Shown one piece after another: positions 35,004 through 43,919 of a DNA stretch of 64,000 nucleotides. The notes under the pieces are model-generated. The model was not told the DNA's origin. It made no database searches and saw only the letters and a program-made list of their open reading frames with translations. This DNA is from CAWGAJ01 sp963820545 (lineage in GTDB: Bacteria > Planctomycetota > Planctomycetia > Pirellulales > Thermoguttaceae), in the NCBI GenBank assembly GCA_963820545.1, contig CAWGAJ010000001.1, forward strand, positions 2,480,001 through 2,544,000, read 5' to 3'. The translations under genes were made by a program, and so were the position numbers. The stretch's first letter is position 1, and every line of letters begins with the position of its first letter.

Positions 35004-35411
35004 TTAATTTTCCGCGGCGGCGGCAAGCGGGGGAACGTCGCCCAGGGTGAATTCTTGCTGCCCGAATACCTCTCTACCGCGGTGCAAAAAAGCCCGCACG
35101 CGCACGCACCAGCGGAGCTTTACGATCTGGCCGTCGTAGGAAAGCGGACTATTGGGCAGGATGGTTTCAAAGCGCATGGGACGTTGCGGATCGATTATGT
35201 CGCCGTGCTCGGCGTCCCAGCGCCAAAAGGCGTGCACGTCCATGTCTTCTTCTCCCTTGCCCTCGCTGTACCAAAGAACCGAGACTTCCACGGCCTTGAT
35301 CTGGATGGCCGAGAGGGCCTCGAAGAGATACTCTCCCGCGAGGCTTTCGCCCGGCAAATAACGGCGATTCTCGCCCTCCAGGCGAATGGCGAGCGCAGGC
35401 TCGTTTCTCAT
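35004..35411 (-). CDS. Arrestin-like beta-sandwich protein
   Basis: A 135-residue protein, mainly beta strand by sequence pattern (LAIRLEGENRRYLPGESLAG, IKAVEVSVLWYSEGKGEEDM, LRWCVRVRAFLHRGREVFGQ, QEFTLGDV). The GES-x-x-G motif after an L-P segment and the paired W/Y residues resemble the N-terminal arrestin fold found in bacterial arrestin-like proteins (Spo0M/DUF3592 neighbours). This is resemblance only. It is the middle gene of a three-gene operon: its ATG overlaps the upstream DUF3592 gene stop by ATGA and it is followed directly by the ATPase gene. Confidence 0.5.
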   Translation of the reverse strand: MRNEPALAIRLEGENRRYLPGESLAGEYLFEALSAIQIKAVEVSVLWYSEGKGEEDMDVHAFWRWDAEHGDIIDPQRPMRFETILPNSPLSYDGQIVKLRWCVRVRAFLHRGREVFGQQEFTLGDVPPLAAAAEN

Positions 35412-36709
35412 GCGGCGGACCTCCCGCGGGCAGGGTAAATTACCACGGAAAACGAGCGTTTAAAGTTAGGCCAGCCGGCCACGTCGCCTTCCACTACCAG
35501 CTTCCAATCGATCTTATTATGGGCCGACCGGAAAGAATGCATCACTCCGACCGGCACGGTGAACGTGCAATCCGTCTCAAAAGGAATGCCCGGCGGGACC
35601 TGGAAATTTTCCCGCCGCAATAGTTCCCGGCAATAGACCTGACGCGTTTCGGTGCGGGTATTGGTGCCTTGTTGATACGTGGCTTCCTCATGACAGACCA
35701 GCGACAAAGATAAACTTTTTATTGCCAAACGGCCCGACTGGGAAAGAAAAACTTTATACTCCCCTGCGGGATACAAGGGATGGTCGGTAATTTCCAGTAA
35801 GGTGGGACCGATGCCGGCGGTCAACAGCAGTTGCCGGAAAAAAAAGAGGAACAGAAAAACTCCGATCAGCACGAAGGGAACGATAAATATCGTCAAGATC
35901 CATTCCGGTTTGCCGGCAACGTGCCCGCGCACGGCATAATATACCGGAAAGGCCACAATACCGTTCCAAATCAGGCAGACTAAAAGCGTTCCCAGCAGCG
36001 CCCAGCCGGGCGAGGTTTCGATCGGCAAGCGGTAAAGCAATTTCGTCCCGGGACTGCTGGTGATGTCGACGCGCTGAGGCACATGAGGATATTCCTCTTC
36101 CACAGCGCCAATCGGGCCGTCTGGCAGTTCCCCTTCCTGCCCGCGTTGTGTCGCGGCGGCACGGCGTTCGGCCGATTTACCCCAGTTGAGCAGAGTATAA
36201 AGTAAACCGCCGGCGCCGATCAAAATGAAGACCACGGGAATAAATATGGCGAGATAAATCCACCAGCTATAGCCGCATTCCAAGACGACTCGTTGGGGAT
36301 CGAGGGGATCGTACCAGCAGGTAACGGTTTTGCCGGTGCTGAAACGCGTCAAAACGGCCTGCTTGCTTTCGCGTCCCGAGGAATAGGGATTGTTGATGGT
36401 ATAGGTCCAGGTGCTGTATTGCACGCCGCCCACGACGTATTCGATTTGAAATTCGGGGCGATAGAGCGGCCCGTCTTCGCCCTCGGTTTCGGCCAGGCGC
36501 TTACCGACGACTTTGCAGGTATGTTCGACAAACTCGTTATTGACGCGCCACTCGGGAATGACAAAGGTGAAGAGCAGCGACGTAAGGACCACACTGCCGA
36601 TAAGCAATAAAACCGCGAATAAAATTGCCTCGCCGACGCTGCCCAGGGTCTGCGAACCGGTGCGCCGGTTGCCGCGTTTTTTCTGATACCAACGAAACAT
36701 GCGCGCCAA
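35408..36709 (-). CDS. Membrane protein with DUF3592-like domain and arrestin-like C-terminal part
   Basis: A 433-residue protein. One membrane helix at about 28-48 and a DUF3592-like extracytoplasmic segment (EFQIEYVVGGVQYSTWTYTI; VTCWYDPLDPQRVVLECGYS) are followed by a second helix pair at about 150-170, and two more helices at about 240-260 and 275-300. The last 130 residues (LSQSGRLAIKSLSLSLVCHE; FRSAHNKIDWKLVVEGDVAG) are beta-rich and contain the CHEEATYQQGT segment, similar to arrestin-like domains. It overlaps the next gene by ATGA. The trio could form a membrane-linked ATPase assembly. Confidence 0.68.
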   Translation of the reverse strand: MARMFRWYQKKRGNRRTGSQTLGSVGEAILFAVLLLIGSVVLTSLLFTFVIPEWRVNNEFVEHTCKVVGKRLAETEGEDGPLYRPEFQIEYVVGGVQYSTWTYTINNPYSSGRESKQAVLTRFSTGKTVTCWYDPLDPQRVVLECGYSWWIYLAIFIPVVFILIGAGGLLYTLLNWGKSAERRAAATQRGQEGELPDGPIGAVEEEYPHVPQRVDITSSPGTKLLYRLPIETSPGWALLGTLLVCLIWNGIVAFPVYYAVRGHVAGKPEWILTIFIVPFVLIGVFLFLFFFRQLLLTAGIGPTLLEITDHPLYPAGEYKVFLSQSGRLAIKSLSLSLVCHEEATYQQGTNTRTETRQVYCRELLRRENFQVPPGIPFETDCTFTVPVGVMHSFRSAHNKIDWKLVVEGDVAGWPNFKRSFSVVIYPARGRSAA

Positions 36710-36853
36710 AGCAGTTTCTCCACCTTGCGATCGGCGTGGACATGCGCCGACGTTTGAAGTCGTAACAAAGAATATTTATGATATCTGGCAAGATAAAAAC
36801 AGTCGGGCAAAAGACCTAAGCCGCAAGCCGTGGCGGCAAAGCCCTCGCTGGGT

Positions 36854-37156
36854 CTACACAGTCTGAGACGCCAGAATTTTTCCCGTACTCGTAGCCTGGC
36901 ATTTCCTCCGGCGACAAAAGCCGATTCCCTCCAATGCCTTGTACACTTCCTCCAGGGTTTTTTCTCCAAAATTCGAGATACTCAACAAATCTTCGGGGGT
37001 GCAATTCAACAGGTCGTTGACGGTAAATATCCCTCGTTCTTCCAAACAATTAGTCGTGCGTACCGAAAGACCAATCTCGGCCGTGCTCATTTCGAGCTTA
37101 TCGGCCATGCCTTTCGCATCCGAGTCCTTGGTGTTCAGTGGCATGCGAGTTCCCAT
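36854..37156 (-). CDS. Small protein resembling the RNA polymerase alpha C-terminal domain
   Basis: A 100-residue protein. Residues 27-82 contain the alpha-CTD/helix-hairpin-helix pattern: IGLSVRTTNCLEERGIFTVN followed by DLLNCTPEDLLSISNFGEKT and LEEVYKALEGIGF. In RNA polymerase alpha the same two motifs (S-x-R-x-x-N-x-L and L-x-x-I-x-N-x-G-x-K-S/T-L-x-E-I) bind DNA and regulators. ATG 37156 follows GGGAGG. The remainder of alpha is absent and the polymerase operon is not nearby, so this is a free-standing paralogue. It could act as a transcription modulator or simply a DNA-binding protein. It overlaps no other gene. Confidence 0.75.
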   Translation of the reverse strand: MGTRMPLNTKDSDAKGMADKLEMSTAEIGLSVRTTNCLEERGIFTVNDLLNCTPEDLLSISNFGEKTLEEVYKALEGIGFCRRRKCQATSTGKILASQTV

Positions 37157-37428
37157 GGGTTCCCTCCCGTTCAGGTAAAAAAAGGTTCTCCAAACTAGCC
37201 GAAAAGGAGACTTCGCTTTGGTAACCGTATCAGATTATTCCGCTGTAACCGGCCCAAAAGCCGCTCCCACTGTTTCAGAAGTTCGCCAAAACATACCCGA
37301 GTAGTATACCAATTTCTGAAACCTTGGGTAGTATGATTTTTCCTCTTCGCCCAAGATTTTCCGAACCGCGGGCTGTGCCCACATTTTGCCTCTCAGATAG
37401 GCACGAGTTATGCTGGTTTATAAAAAAT

Positions 37429-39510
37429 TTACAATTCCCGACGTTTAGACCTTTTGGATAAAGGCGGTCGATTCATGCTAGCATGTGCTGCGGATGAAAA
37501 CGGCCTTTTTGGCAGCGACTTTTCCGGGTGTTTGGGGGGCGATGCAGCGGGGGATGAATGTTTTTTTCGCTTGATCGCCAGGTAGTTGGGATTGTCGGCC
37601 TGGCCGGTGAGTTCGTAAAGGAACCGGCTGGGCGCGGTGGGACGGAGCTTGCCCCATTTATTGCGGTTCAAGGCCATGGTGATTGTCAGGCGGCGCCGGG
37701 CGCGTGTGACACCCACATAACACAGGCGGCGCTCCTCGTCGACGGCCGAGTAGCCCTCGGCGGTTGAGCGATGGTGCGGCAGCAGGCCTTCTTCCATGCC
37801 GACCAGGTAAACCTCGGGAAATTCCAAGCCTTTGGCGGCATGGAGGGTCATTAAGGCCACCGCGTCGCGATTAAGTCGCGACTTTTTGTCACGATCATAT
37901 TCATTGCCTGTCAGCGCGACCTCTTGCAAAAAGCCCTCCAATGTGGCCTGTTTGCCGGACCGGGTATATGTTCCCAAGGCATTCACCAATTCCTCAACGC
38001 TGGCCCAACGGGAATCTTGCTCCTGGGCGTCGGGATATTGCCGTATCAAGTCGTTTTTGTACTTGATTTCCCCTAATAGGTCCTTTGTCAGAGCGACCAA
38101 CGGCCGGCAGAGCGCTTGTTTTTGATATCGTTCGATCAGTCCGCGGAATTGTTGTATGGCTTGCCCTGCCGCCGGGGTAAGGTTGCTAAGCTCGCTAGCA
38201 TGGGGCAGTACAGTCCATAAGGGCTTGCCGCGGCGGATGGCTTCTTCGAGCAGGCATTTAACCACGGTTTGACTAATGCCCCGGGCAGGAGTATTGATGA
38301 TGCGCAATAGCGCGATTTCGTCGCTCGGATTGACCAGTAATTTAAGATATGCCAGCAGATCGCGAACTTCCTTGCGGTCGTAAAACGACATGCCGCCCAA
38401 GAGGACATAGGGAATTTTCGCCAGCCGGAGCGCGCTTTCAAAGACTCGCGGTTGTTCGTTGGTGCGGCAGAGGATGGCAAAATCCCGCGGTCGGCACTTA
38501 GGGAGGCCCAGACGAGCGGAGATCTCATCGACTATGGTCTTGGCTTCAGCTATTTCATCCTGTAGTTGCAGAATCCGCGGCGGCTCGCCGCTAAAAGTCG
38601 CCCGCAGCATTTTATCGTGGCGGAGTTTATTGAAGGAAATCAGCCGATTCGCCCATGCGACGATTTCATTGGTGGAGCGATAGTTCAGTTCCAGACACAC
38701 GATTTTGGCGTCTGGCCAGTCGTTTTTAAAGTGCAGGATGTGGGTTGAGCTGGCGCCGCGCCAGCCGTAGATCGCCTGATCGTCGTCGCCCACCACGCAG
38801 ATGTTCCGATGTTTGCCGGCCAGGGTTTTGACGATTCGATATTGAAGGTCGTTGGTGTCTTGATATTCATCCACCAGCAGATGATCGAAGCGATCGGCCT
38901 CGACCTGCCGGATCTGGGGGAACTGCCGGAAAAGTTCTTCGCTGCACAACAGCAGGTCGTCGAAATCCAAGGCCCCGACAGACTTCAGGGCCTCTTGGTA
39001 TCGTCGATAGGCAATGGCGGCAAGGTGTTCTTTATCGGTTTGGGCAGCCTCGGCGGCCTGCTGAGGTCGCAGACCGGCGGTTTTCCAGCGACTGATGAAA
39101 TACAACAGCTCGCCGGGACGCAACATGCCGTCGGAGAACTTGATTTCGCGCAACGCGCCGCGGGCAACGCCCTCCTGATCGCCGCGATCGTAGATGGCAA
39201 ATTGTGAGGGATATTTTAAATGGCGAATTTGCCGACGCAAAACACGCACGCAATAGGAATGAAAAGTGGAGATTTCCGGCGGCTTTTCCCACTGCTTGCC
39301 CAACATTGCTGATGCGCGGCGCTGCATTTCATCAGCGGCTTTATTCGTAAAGGTGACCGCTAGAATGCGATGAGGATGCACCTGATGGCGAATCAACTCG
39401 GTAATGCGATGCGTGACCACCCGGGTTTTTCCCGTGCCCGCCCCGGCCAGCACCAATAACGGACCGGAAAGCGTGTTGACTGCTTCGCGTTGGGCGGAAT
39501 TGAGATGCAT
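37429..39510 (-). CDS. UvrD/PcrA-type superfamily 1 DNA helicase
   Basis: A 693-residue 3'-5' DNA helicase with the SF1A motifs in order: Q motif LNSAQREAV, motif I LAGAGTGKTR, motif II VDEYQDTND, motif III GDDDQAIYGWRGA, motif IV LNYRSTNEIV, motif V MTLHAAKGLEFPEVYLVGME, motif VI DEERRLCYVGVTRARRRL. The size is close to PcrA/UvrD (about 700) and the C-terminal tail is basic. It unwinds DNA in repair and replication restart. Which of pcrA, uvrD or rep applies cannot be decided from sequence alone. Monocistronic by layout. Confidence 0.95.
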   Translation of the reverse strand: MHLNSAQREAVNTLSGPLLVLAGAGTGKTRVVTHRITELIRHQVHPHRILAVTFTNKAADEMQRRASAMLGKQWEKPPEISTFHSYCVRVLRRQIRHLKYPSQFAIYDRGDQEGVARGALREIKFSDGMLRPGELLYFISRWKTAGLRPQQAAEAAQTDKEHLAAIAYRRYQEALKSVGALDFDDLLLCSEELFRQFPQIRQVEADRFDHLLVDEYQDTNDLQYRIVKTLAGKHRNICVVGDDDQAIYGWRGASSTHILHFKNDWPDAKIVCLELNYRSTNEIVAWANRLISFNKLRHDKMLRATFSGEPPRILQLQDEIAEAKTIVDEISARLGLPKCRPRDFAILCRTNEQPRVFESALRLAKIPYVLLGGMSFYDRKEVRDLLAYLKLLVNPSDEIALLRIINTPARGISQTVVKCLLEEAIRRGKPLWTVLPHASELSNLTPAAGQAIQQFRGLIERYQKQALCRPLVALTKDLLGEIKYKNDLIRQYPDAQEQDSRWASVEELVNALGTYTRSGKQATLEGFLQEVALTGNEYDRDKKSRLNRDAVALMTLHAAKGLEFPEVYLVGMEEGLLPHHRSTAEGYSAVDEERRLCYVGVTRARRRLTITMALNRNKWGKLRPTAPSRFLYELTGQADNPNYLAIKRKKHSSPAASPPKHPEKSLPKRPFSSAAHASMNRPPLSKRSKRREL

Positions 39511-39786
39511 TGAATAGGAATTAGGGATTGGGTATTAAGGATTAGAGGAATAACAAAGTACGGCTGTATAATGATGAAGAATGCCCATAAACCAAGGATT
39601 ATGAAAGAATATTGGGGATACTGTCAACATGGCGGTTCATCTTCTGACTCTCAATAGTCGGGATTTTTCCTCGGTTTGCCGACCTTGCGTATTTTAGAGA
39701 AGAGATTTATACTTTCTACTGCAAATTCCAGCGGATATACTTGATCCGCATTGCTGTGTAGCCTGAATTTCACAAAGGTGGAGAAC

Positions 39787-40608
39787 ATGAAAAGCGAAGA
39801 ACGCCATAAGCTGCATCAAAATGCCCTGGCCGATTGGCTCGCCAATGTATTTACGACTGTCAAACCCTATCAGAATGCCATCCTGGGCGGGGTAATAGTA
39901 GTGATATTAGCAGCGATAACTACGATGTGGTGGACCAACCAATCGGCTGCCAAGGGGGAAAAGGCCTGGACAGGGCTCTTCTCAGCATTGAATAACAACA
40001 GTCCTTCCGAGTTGACCAAAGTGGCGGAAGACAATCGCCGCTCCCCAGCATCAACCATGGCATTGCTTATCGTGGCCGACGTCCAACTGGCTCAAGGTTG
40101 TAATCTGCTCTTTATAAACAAGGCCGCCGCCAATCAGGAATTAAACAAGGCCCTGGACGTGTATCAGGCCGTGCTTAATCAGACCAAAGCAGAAACGCTC
40201 CGCGCACAGGCCACGTTCGGGCTTGCCCGGGTTTTGGAAGCCGCAGGCAGACTGGATTTGGCGGAAAGACAATATCAGCAAGTAACGACTAGTTGGCCCA
40301 ACACAACCTTCGCCCGCATGGCTGCGCAACGTCTGCAAGACCTGCAACGTTTGTCGACCAAACAGATGTACGACAGATTCGCCCAGTTCGATCCCAAGCC
40401 GGCATTCAGCCAACAACCGGGCCAGCAGCCCGGGCAGCAGCAACCGGGCCAACCGCAGCCGGACCTCGATAAAATACCCGAGGAAAGTCCTATCGCCACG
40501 CCCGAGGCGCCTGCTGAGCAGAAGCCGGAAGAAAAGAATGAAGCCGCGCCTGAGGCCAAGCCTGAACAAACCAGCCCGGAAAAATCCGCCGACAAACCGG
40601 CACAGTAA
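39787..40608 (+). CDS. Membrane-anchored tetratricopeptide-like protein (YfgM-like)
   Basis: Protein of 273 residues from ATG 39787, which has AGGTGGAG before it; the frame is open 12 codons further. The N-terminus is cytoplasmic, with one membrane helix at about 32-52 (AILGGVIVVILAAITTMWWT). Residues 60-195 are helical, with TPR-like repeats (ALDVYQAVLNQTKAETLRAQ; ARVLEAAGRLDLAERQYQQV). The C-terminal 75 residues are Gln/Pro- and then Glu/Pro-rich (QQPGQQPGQQQPGQPQPDLD). The layout matches YfgM-like proteins, which assist folding near the Sec machinery; here that is by architecture. Confidence 0.7.
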   Translation: MKSEERHKLHQNALADWLANVFTTVKPYQNAILGGVIVVILAAITTMWWTNQSAAKGEKAWTGLFSALNNNSPSELTKVAEDNRRSPASTMALLIVADVQLAQGCNLLFINKAAANQELNKALDVYQAVLNQTKAETLRAQATFGLARVLEAAGRLDLAERQYQQVTTSWPNTTFARMAAQRLQDLQRLSTKQMYDRFAQFDPKPAFSQQPGQQPGQQQPGQPQPDLDKIPEESPIATPEAPAEQKPEEKNEAAPEAKPEQTSPEKSADKPAQ

Positions 40609-40640
40609 AATGCCGGACATCTCAATTTTACCTCGCATCT

Positions 40641-40722
40641 CGTTCCCAGGCTCCGCCTGGGAACGCTCCGATTTGAGGCAGAGCCTCAAGCATGATATGT
40701 TCCCAGGCGGAACCTGGGAACA
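40641..40722. repeat. Triple hairpin of dispersed palindromes
   Basis: Two gttccc/gggaac palindromes (40641-40665, cgttcccaggctccgcctgg plus gaacg; 40698-40722, tgttcccaggcggaacctgg plus gaaca) flank a third palindrome ttgaggcagagcctcaa at 40673-40689. Together they occupy most of the gap between two convergent genes (stop 40608 and stop 40755), where they can end transcription from both sides. Confidence 0.75.
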
Positions 40723-40754
40723 AGACTGCGGCAAACGGCTAAAATTTTACGTTT

Positions 40755-41303
40755 TTATTTTTTCGGGAACCAGGGGATGAGAAACGACGTGCGGCGGCGA
40801 TATTCTTCGTATTCTTGCCCAAACCTTTGAAGCAACTCCTTCTCCTCGACCTTTTTGTGATAAACAATGCCCAAGGAAATGGGTATTATAAACATAATTA
40901 GTCCGGTGGATAAACAATCGCAGATAGTTCCCAGGCCAAAGTAATAGCAAAATGCCCCAAGCTTAAGGGGATTGCGCGTGTATCTAAACGGGCCGCTTGT
41001 CATTAACTTTGACGTCGCTGCAAAGGGAAGCGGAGTGCCTTTGCCAATAAACCAGAATGATGATAACGACCAGAGGATGAAAAATAGACCGACAATTAAG
41101 ACTATTACGCCTAATAAAATTTCCACGTTGCGCGGCACAGGTATCATTAAGTATCCTGCGATGTGATGGCTAAATAAGCCCAATAAGACCGGAATGACAA
41201 CCAGAAAAAATGGCGCGGCGAACAATAACGTCAATGCTTTATATAGCGTGGATCGTTTTTTGCTGGACTGTCCTGCAACAAATTGTGTTAGTTTCTCACC
41301 CAT
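40755..41303 (-). CDS. Isoprenylcysteine/phospholipid methyltransferase family membrane protein
   Basis: A 182-residue protein with four membrane stretches (about 24-45, 60-85, 115-140). The ICMT/PEMT signature is clear: SGPFRYTRNPLKLGAFCYYF (methyl-donor binding, RYTRNP), then EEKELLQRFGQEYEEYRRRT SFLIPW. Enzymes of this family methylate lipids or prenyl-protein ends using S-adenosylmethionine; many bacterial members have unknown substrates. The C-terminus FPKK is polar. Confidence 0.85.
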   Translation of the reverse strand: MGEKLTQFVAGQSSKKRSTLYKALTLLFAAPFFLVVIPVLLGLFSHHIAGYLMIPVPRNVEILLGVIVLIVGLFFILWSLSSFWFIGKGTPLPFAATSKLMTSGPFRYTRNPLKLGAFCYYFGLGTICDCLSTGLIMFIIPISLGIVYHKKVEEKELLQRFGQEYEEYRRRTSFLIPWFPKK

Positions 41304-41539
41304 GATATTTCCTTATTGAAATATTTTCGCGAACCGCGGCCACGACTGCCGGAAAGGGCTTTTTCATGTTCACTTCGGCGCAGAGCACCAATGGGCCGTG
41401 CATGAATGCGAACCGGCGCGAATTGTCGCGAAAGCCAGTAAAATAGCCCCGTATACTAGGGTTTCATAAGCTCCATGTTCTGTCGCCCTTTCAGGGCTTA
41501 CGATTTTTTCTCACTCATCTTCCCAGGGCTAACGCCGGG

Positions 41540-42445
41540 CTAATGTCTTGCACCCCTTCGGGATTTTTGGTTCCTTTTTAAGCCAGATAAATCTCGACCG
41601 GATTCAAGCAAGTTGTTTGGGCCACCCCGTGATGTCTGGAACGTGCCAACCGCAGGCGTTGCCTGGGCATGGCTTTGAATGAACTCGGCGACCAACCGAT
41701 TCACGGCTGCGGCCTTTTCGATTTGCGGTGCGTGTCCGCAATGTTCCAGGATCACAACTCGACCATGTGGCAGGCTGCGCGCTGCCTCGATCGACTCGTT
41801 AGAATCTACAATCCGATCTTCGCGGCCGATCACGACGAGTGTTGGCTGGCGGACCTGCGGCAATAATTCCCTGATGCTGTGCGCTATCGTTCCGCGGATG
41901 GTCCGCAGGATGCCGGTCCGCCAACGCCTGTTGGCATATTTCAGGTGAAAGAATTCCATGACGTCCTGCCGGGCGTGTCGCGAATCATAAAAAACGCTAT
42001 CCACCATGGCCTGCATGTTGTTCCGACTGACGCCTCCGACAATCGGCAACCGTTCCTCGCTGCTCAGCCCCGACGGGCTGAGGAGGACCAGGCTGGCAAT
42101 CCAGTCCGGGAAGCGGACCGCAAACTCGACGGCAATCTTGCCGCCCATGCTATTGGCCAGAAGATGAACCGGGGGTACTTGTACGAAAGATCGAAGATAG
42201 AGGTGAAGTTGCTCGACAAAGTAGTTGACATCGACCGGCAAGCCGGCATCGATGCGGCGGTGCAACTCCTCTCCTTCATAAGCAACGAGCGCCGGCGTGT
42301 GAACCTCGAAGTGGCGCCGCCAGAAATCCACGTTGCAGTACCAGCTTTCGGCCTGCTCGACCAAGCCGCTAATCAGTACCAGTCGCGGCCGCCGGAGGTA
42401 GTTCACAGCCCTCTTTCTAAACCACTTTTGCCAGGGAGATGCCAT
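41540..42445 (-). CDS. Alpha/beta hydrolase
   Basis: A 301-residue protein with the alpha/beta hydrolase triad: nucleophile Ser in LLANSMGGKIAVEFA (GxSxG-like, N-S-M-G-G), Asp in VVIGREDRIVDSNE, His in LEHCGHAPQIEKAA. The N-terminal LISGLVEQAESWYCNVDFWR is the oxyanion region. The last 45 residues are polar and low complexity (RGGPNNLLESGRDL), longer than usual. Substrate unknown. Convergent with nothing; sits between two repeat-rich gaps. Confidence 0.85.
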   Translation of the reverse strand: MASPWQKWFRKRAVNYLRRPRLVLISGLVEQAESWYCNVDFWRRHFEVHTPALVAYEGEELHRRIDAGLPVDVNYFVEQLHLYLRSFVQVPPVHLLANSMGGKIAVEFAVRFPDWIASLVLLSPSGLSSEERLPIVGGVSRNNMQAMVDSVFYDSRHARQDVMEFFHLKYANRRWRTGILRTIRGTIAHSIRELLPQVRQPTLVVIGREDRIVDSNESIEAARSLPHGRVVILEHCGHAPQIEKAAAVNRLVAEFIQSHAQATPAVGTFQTSRGGPNNLLESGRDLSGLKRNQKSRRGARH

Positions 42446-43059
42446 GGCTTGAGGTCCTTCAATAAAACGAGTGCTGGCGGCCGCTTAAAAACCGCCGGCG
42501 GATTCACGTTAAGCTGTCGGTAATATGTCCACGCATTGGAAAGCAATTCAGTGGGGACTGGCTCCCGGTACTACTGTGAAAATGGCTGAAATTGGGACCA
42601 TAGGAGGGTGCCCGTCCCCATTTTAGACAGACCGGAACTAGGTATGTTTTTCATACTATAGATTAACATCGCCAATGTAAAAGGCAATGGTCTACTGCCG
42701 GAACTATGTCTGGTAAGACGCCAGTAGCGATCGCGCTGGATAGTAGGTGTTTGTTGATTCTGAGGCCACGCCATTTAGTTCCAGAATTGCCAGCTCTCTT
42801 CCCGCCTTGAACGACTTGTTTATTCATGCCATCCATGCCATCAAACTTGCCACTGCCGGCTTGTCCAGCAGTGTTGAATGCACGTTGGGTAAGCCAGGTC
42901 CGCCACAGGCAAACCGAAGGCGGATCGTGGCGCCCGGCATGAGTGAAACAGAAGAAGAGCCTGTATGGCCGCGTGAGCGTCCGCTTTCGGCGGATGGCGT
43001 TCGGCAACACTGGCGGGACGCCAGTGCCACCCATACGCTACACTTATATGAGAAATGCT
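42446..43059. other. Repeat-bearing intergenic region, no gene
   Basis: About 610 bases. Contains a cactggcgggacgccagtg palindrome at 43008-43026, a variant of the hairpin after ftsK, and a weaker one around 42714-42727 (ggtaagacgccagtagc). A gggactgg/cccgtcccc pair lies near 42552-42617. Several frames are open but consist of repeat translations (see rejected items). Nothing in the 42840-42960 segment, which is less repetitive, gives a credible product. Confidence 0.5.
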
Positions 43060-43581
43060 CTAGCCGGCCAAACGCCTAATGCGGTCGATGGTTTGCGATA
43101 CAGGGGTTTTGTCCGAATGGTAGCGGTATTGCATGAGGTAGGCGTCTTCGGGACTGTCGGCATAAAAGTTGCGCAGCACCGAGACCGCGCGGAACCCGTT
43201 CTTACGGAAAAACAATTGGGCGAAAAGATTGGTTTCGCGCACTTCCAGCATCAGGCGGCTCCGCCGCCCGGCCGATAGTTTGGCGATCAATTTGGCCAGC
43301 ATTTGGCTGCCCACGCCCTGGCGTTGATATTCCACGGCCACGGCGAAGTTCAGCACGTGGATGCGGGTTTTGTGGAGTTCATAGATCATGAATCCCACCA
43401 CGCGATCGCCGCATTCGGCCACCATGCCGATACAGTTGCGCTGCCGGAGGCAATTGACGAAATCGTCGTCTATCCAGGGGAATTCAAAGCATCCTTTTTC
43501 GATGTCCAGGACTTCCGGCATATCGCGCCTGATCATCCAGCGGATGTGAACCCGAACCTCCTGTTTCTGGTCGGAATGCAT
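43060..43581 (-). CDS. rimI: RimI-like ribosomal protein alanine N-acetyltransferase
   Basis: GNAT protein of 173 residues. ATG 43581 is preceded by AAGGAGG. RimI landmarks: IRRDMPEVLDIEKGCFEFPW, the core NFAVAVEYQRQGVGSQMLAK (motif A, Q/R-x-x-G-x-G/S), then RLMLEVRETNLFAQLFFRKN GFRAVSVLRNFYADSPEDAY, where EVRETNLFAQLFFRKNGF is the acetyl-CoA/peptide motif typical of RimI. It acetylates the N-terminus of ribosomal protein S18 in known cases. The C-terminal 20 residues (SDKTPVSQTIDRIRRLAG) are an extension. Confidence 0.85.
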   Translation of the reverse strand: MHSDQKQEVRVHIRWMIRRDMPEVLDIEKGCFEFPWIDDDFVNCLRQRNCIGMVAECGDRVVGFMIYELHKTRIHVLNFAVAVEYQRQGVGSQMLAKLIAKLSAGRRSRLMLEVRETNLFAQLFFRKNGFRAVSVLRNFYADSPEDAYLMQYRYHSDKTPVSQTIDRIRRLAG

Positions 43582-43919
43582 GCCGGCCTCCTTCCTTGCA
43601 GGCCGGTCGCGATCTCCAGGGAGAACGCGACCATTGCATTATTCCCGGGACGCTCCTTTGCGTCCTTTGGCCTTTAGGGCAATCACCGTCCGTGCCGCCC
43701 CGTGGGCCTTATTACCAGCGGGGTTTATACGGTAGCATAACCGCGCCGTTTGTCCAATACGAACTGGCGGCGGTTTTTGAAAAATCCTTGGGAAAAAGAA
43801 CCAATCAAGTCACAATGATATGAAGAGAAGTTGCGCTTGATCTGGCGGCGGGAGATTGCTCTCCAGGCGCTTTGCTAGCATGTACAAGCTATTGTTAGGC
43901 AAGTAGTTCTGTTTTTTTA
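43582..43919. other. Gap without recognised gene
   Basis: About 340 bases before rimI start and after the stop of the 1,094-residue gene. A gcaggccggtcgcg / cgcgaccgg-type inverted word is near 43600-43632, and an AT-richer stretch runs 43780-43919. No conserved protein in any frame; the rimI promoter should be here. Confidence 0.4.

Noticed and set aside
42663..43034. Minus-strand open frame beginning MGGTGVPPV
   Set aside because: The N-terminus is the translation of a dispersed cactggcg palindrome, a common artefact in these genomes; the rest has no conserved pattern.
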